Origin: Candidatus Nomurabacteria bacterium
GTDB lineage: Bacteria; Patescibacteriota; Minisyncoccia; Phycocordibacterales; PALSA-1337
Direction of reading: 5' to 3'
Assembly (NCBI GenBank): GCA_943349555.1
Contig: CALQZK010000034.1
Span: 1-5,586 of the forward strand
Length of the DNA: 5,586 nt
Shown: positions 5,584 to 5,586 of the stretch, in pieces
Layout: every line of letters starts with the position of its first letter
Position numbering within the stretch: the first letter of the stretch is position 1
Translations under genes and position numbers: made by a program
The notes under the pieces: model-generated
Databases searched by the model: none
What the model was told of the DNA's origin: nothing
Seen by the model: only the letters and a program-made list of their open reading frames with translations

Positions 5584-5586
5584 TTG

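Noticed and set aside
1..5586. Use of an alternative genetic code (TGA as glycine), as in some Patescibacteria
   Set aside because: All seven genes are full length without in-frame TGA and glycine is encoded by GGN. None of the seven stops is TGA, but seven is too few to mean anything.

Overview
The window reads as a type IV pilus assembly locus, most likely from a Candidate Phyla Radiation (Patescibacteria, Parcubacteria-like) bacterium. This is inferred from several things seen together. The pilM-pilN-pilO-small protein-pilB-receiver order is compact. The PilN and PilP-position proteins have atypical forms. No secretin gene follows the inner-membrane genes. Shine-Dalgarno sequences are almost absent, and TATAAT boxes sit directly against start codons. 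No rRNA or other marker gene is present, so the taxonomic call is moderate. All seven genes are intact with the standard code (stops are TAG or TAA only).

Layout: a minus-strand ComF-family phosphoribosyltransferase gene (21-632) is divergent from the pilus genes across only 29 bp. On the plus strand follow pilM (662-1786), pilN (1842-2474), pilO (2467-2994, overlapping pilN by 8 nt), a small membrane-anchored protein with a GRxNPF motif in the usual pilP position (3016-3393), the extension ATPase pilB (3421-5163), and a stand-alone response-regulator receiver (5176-5583). The window ends 3 nt after the last stop. No gap exceeds 300 bases; the longest non-coding stretch is about 55 bp, before pilN. 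I saw no RNA gene, mobile element, CRISPR array or clear terminator.

Working together: PilB powers pilin polymerisation from the cytoplasm. PilM is an actin-like cytoplasmic ring protein that docks on the short N-terminal tail of membrane-anchored PilN. PilN pairs with PilO outside the membrane, and the small GRxNPF protein probably completes this alignment complex. The receiver protein probably tunes pilus activity. ComF is a competence-associated protein in other bacteria, so its position fits a pilus used for DNA uptake, but this is inference.

The most notable signal is regulatory. Three genes (comF, pilM and the receiver gene) have a -10 box exactly 6 nt before the ATG, which would start transcription at or next to the A of the start codon and give leaderless mRNAs. 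The receiver-gene promoter (TTGAGG-N17-TATAAT) lies over the end of pilB and is centred in a perfect 7-bp inverted repeat.
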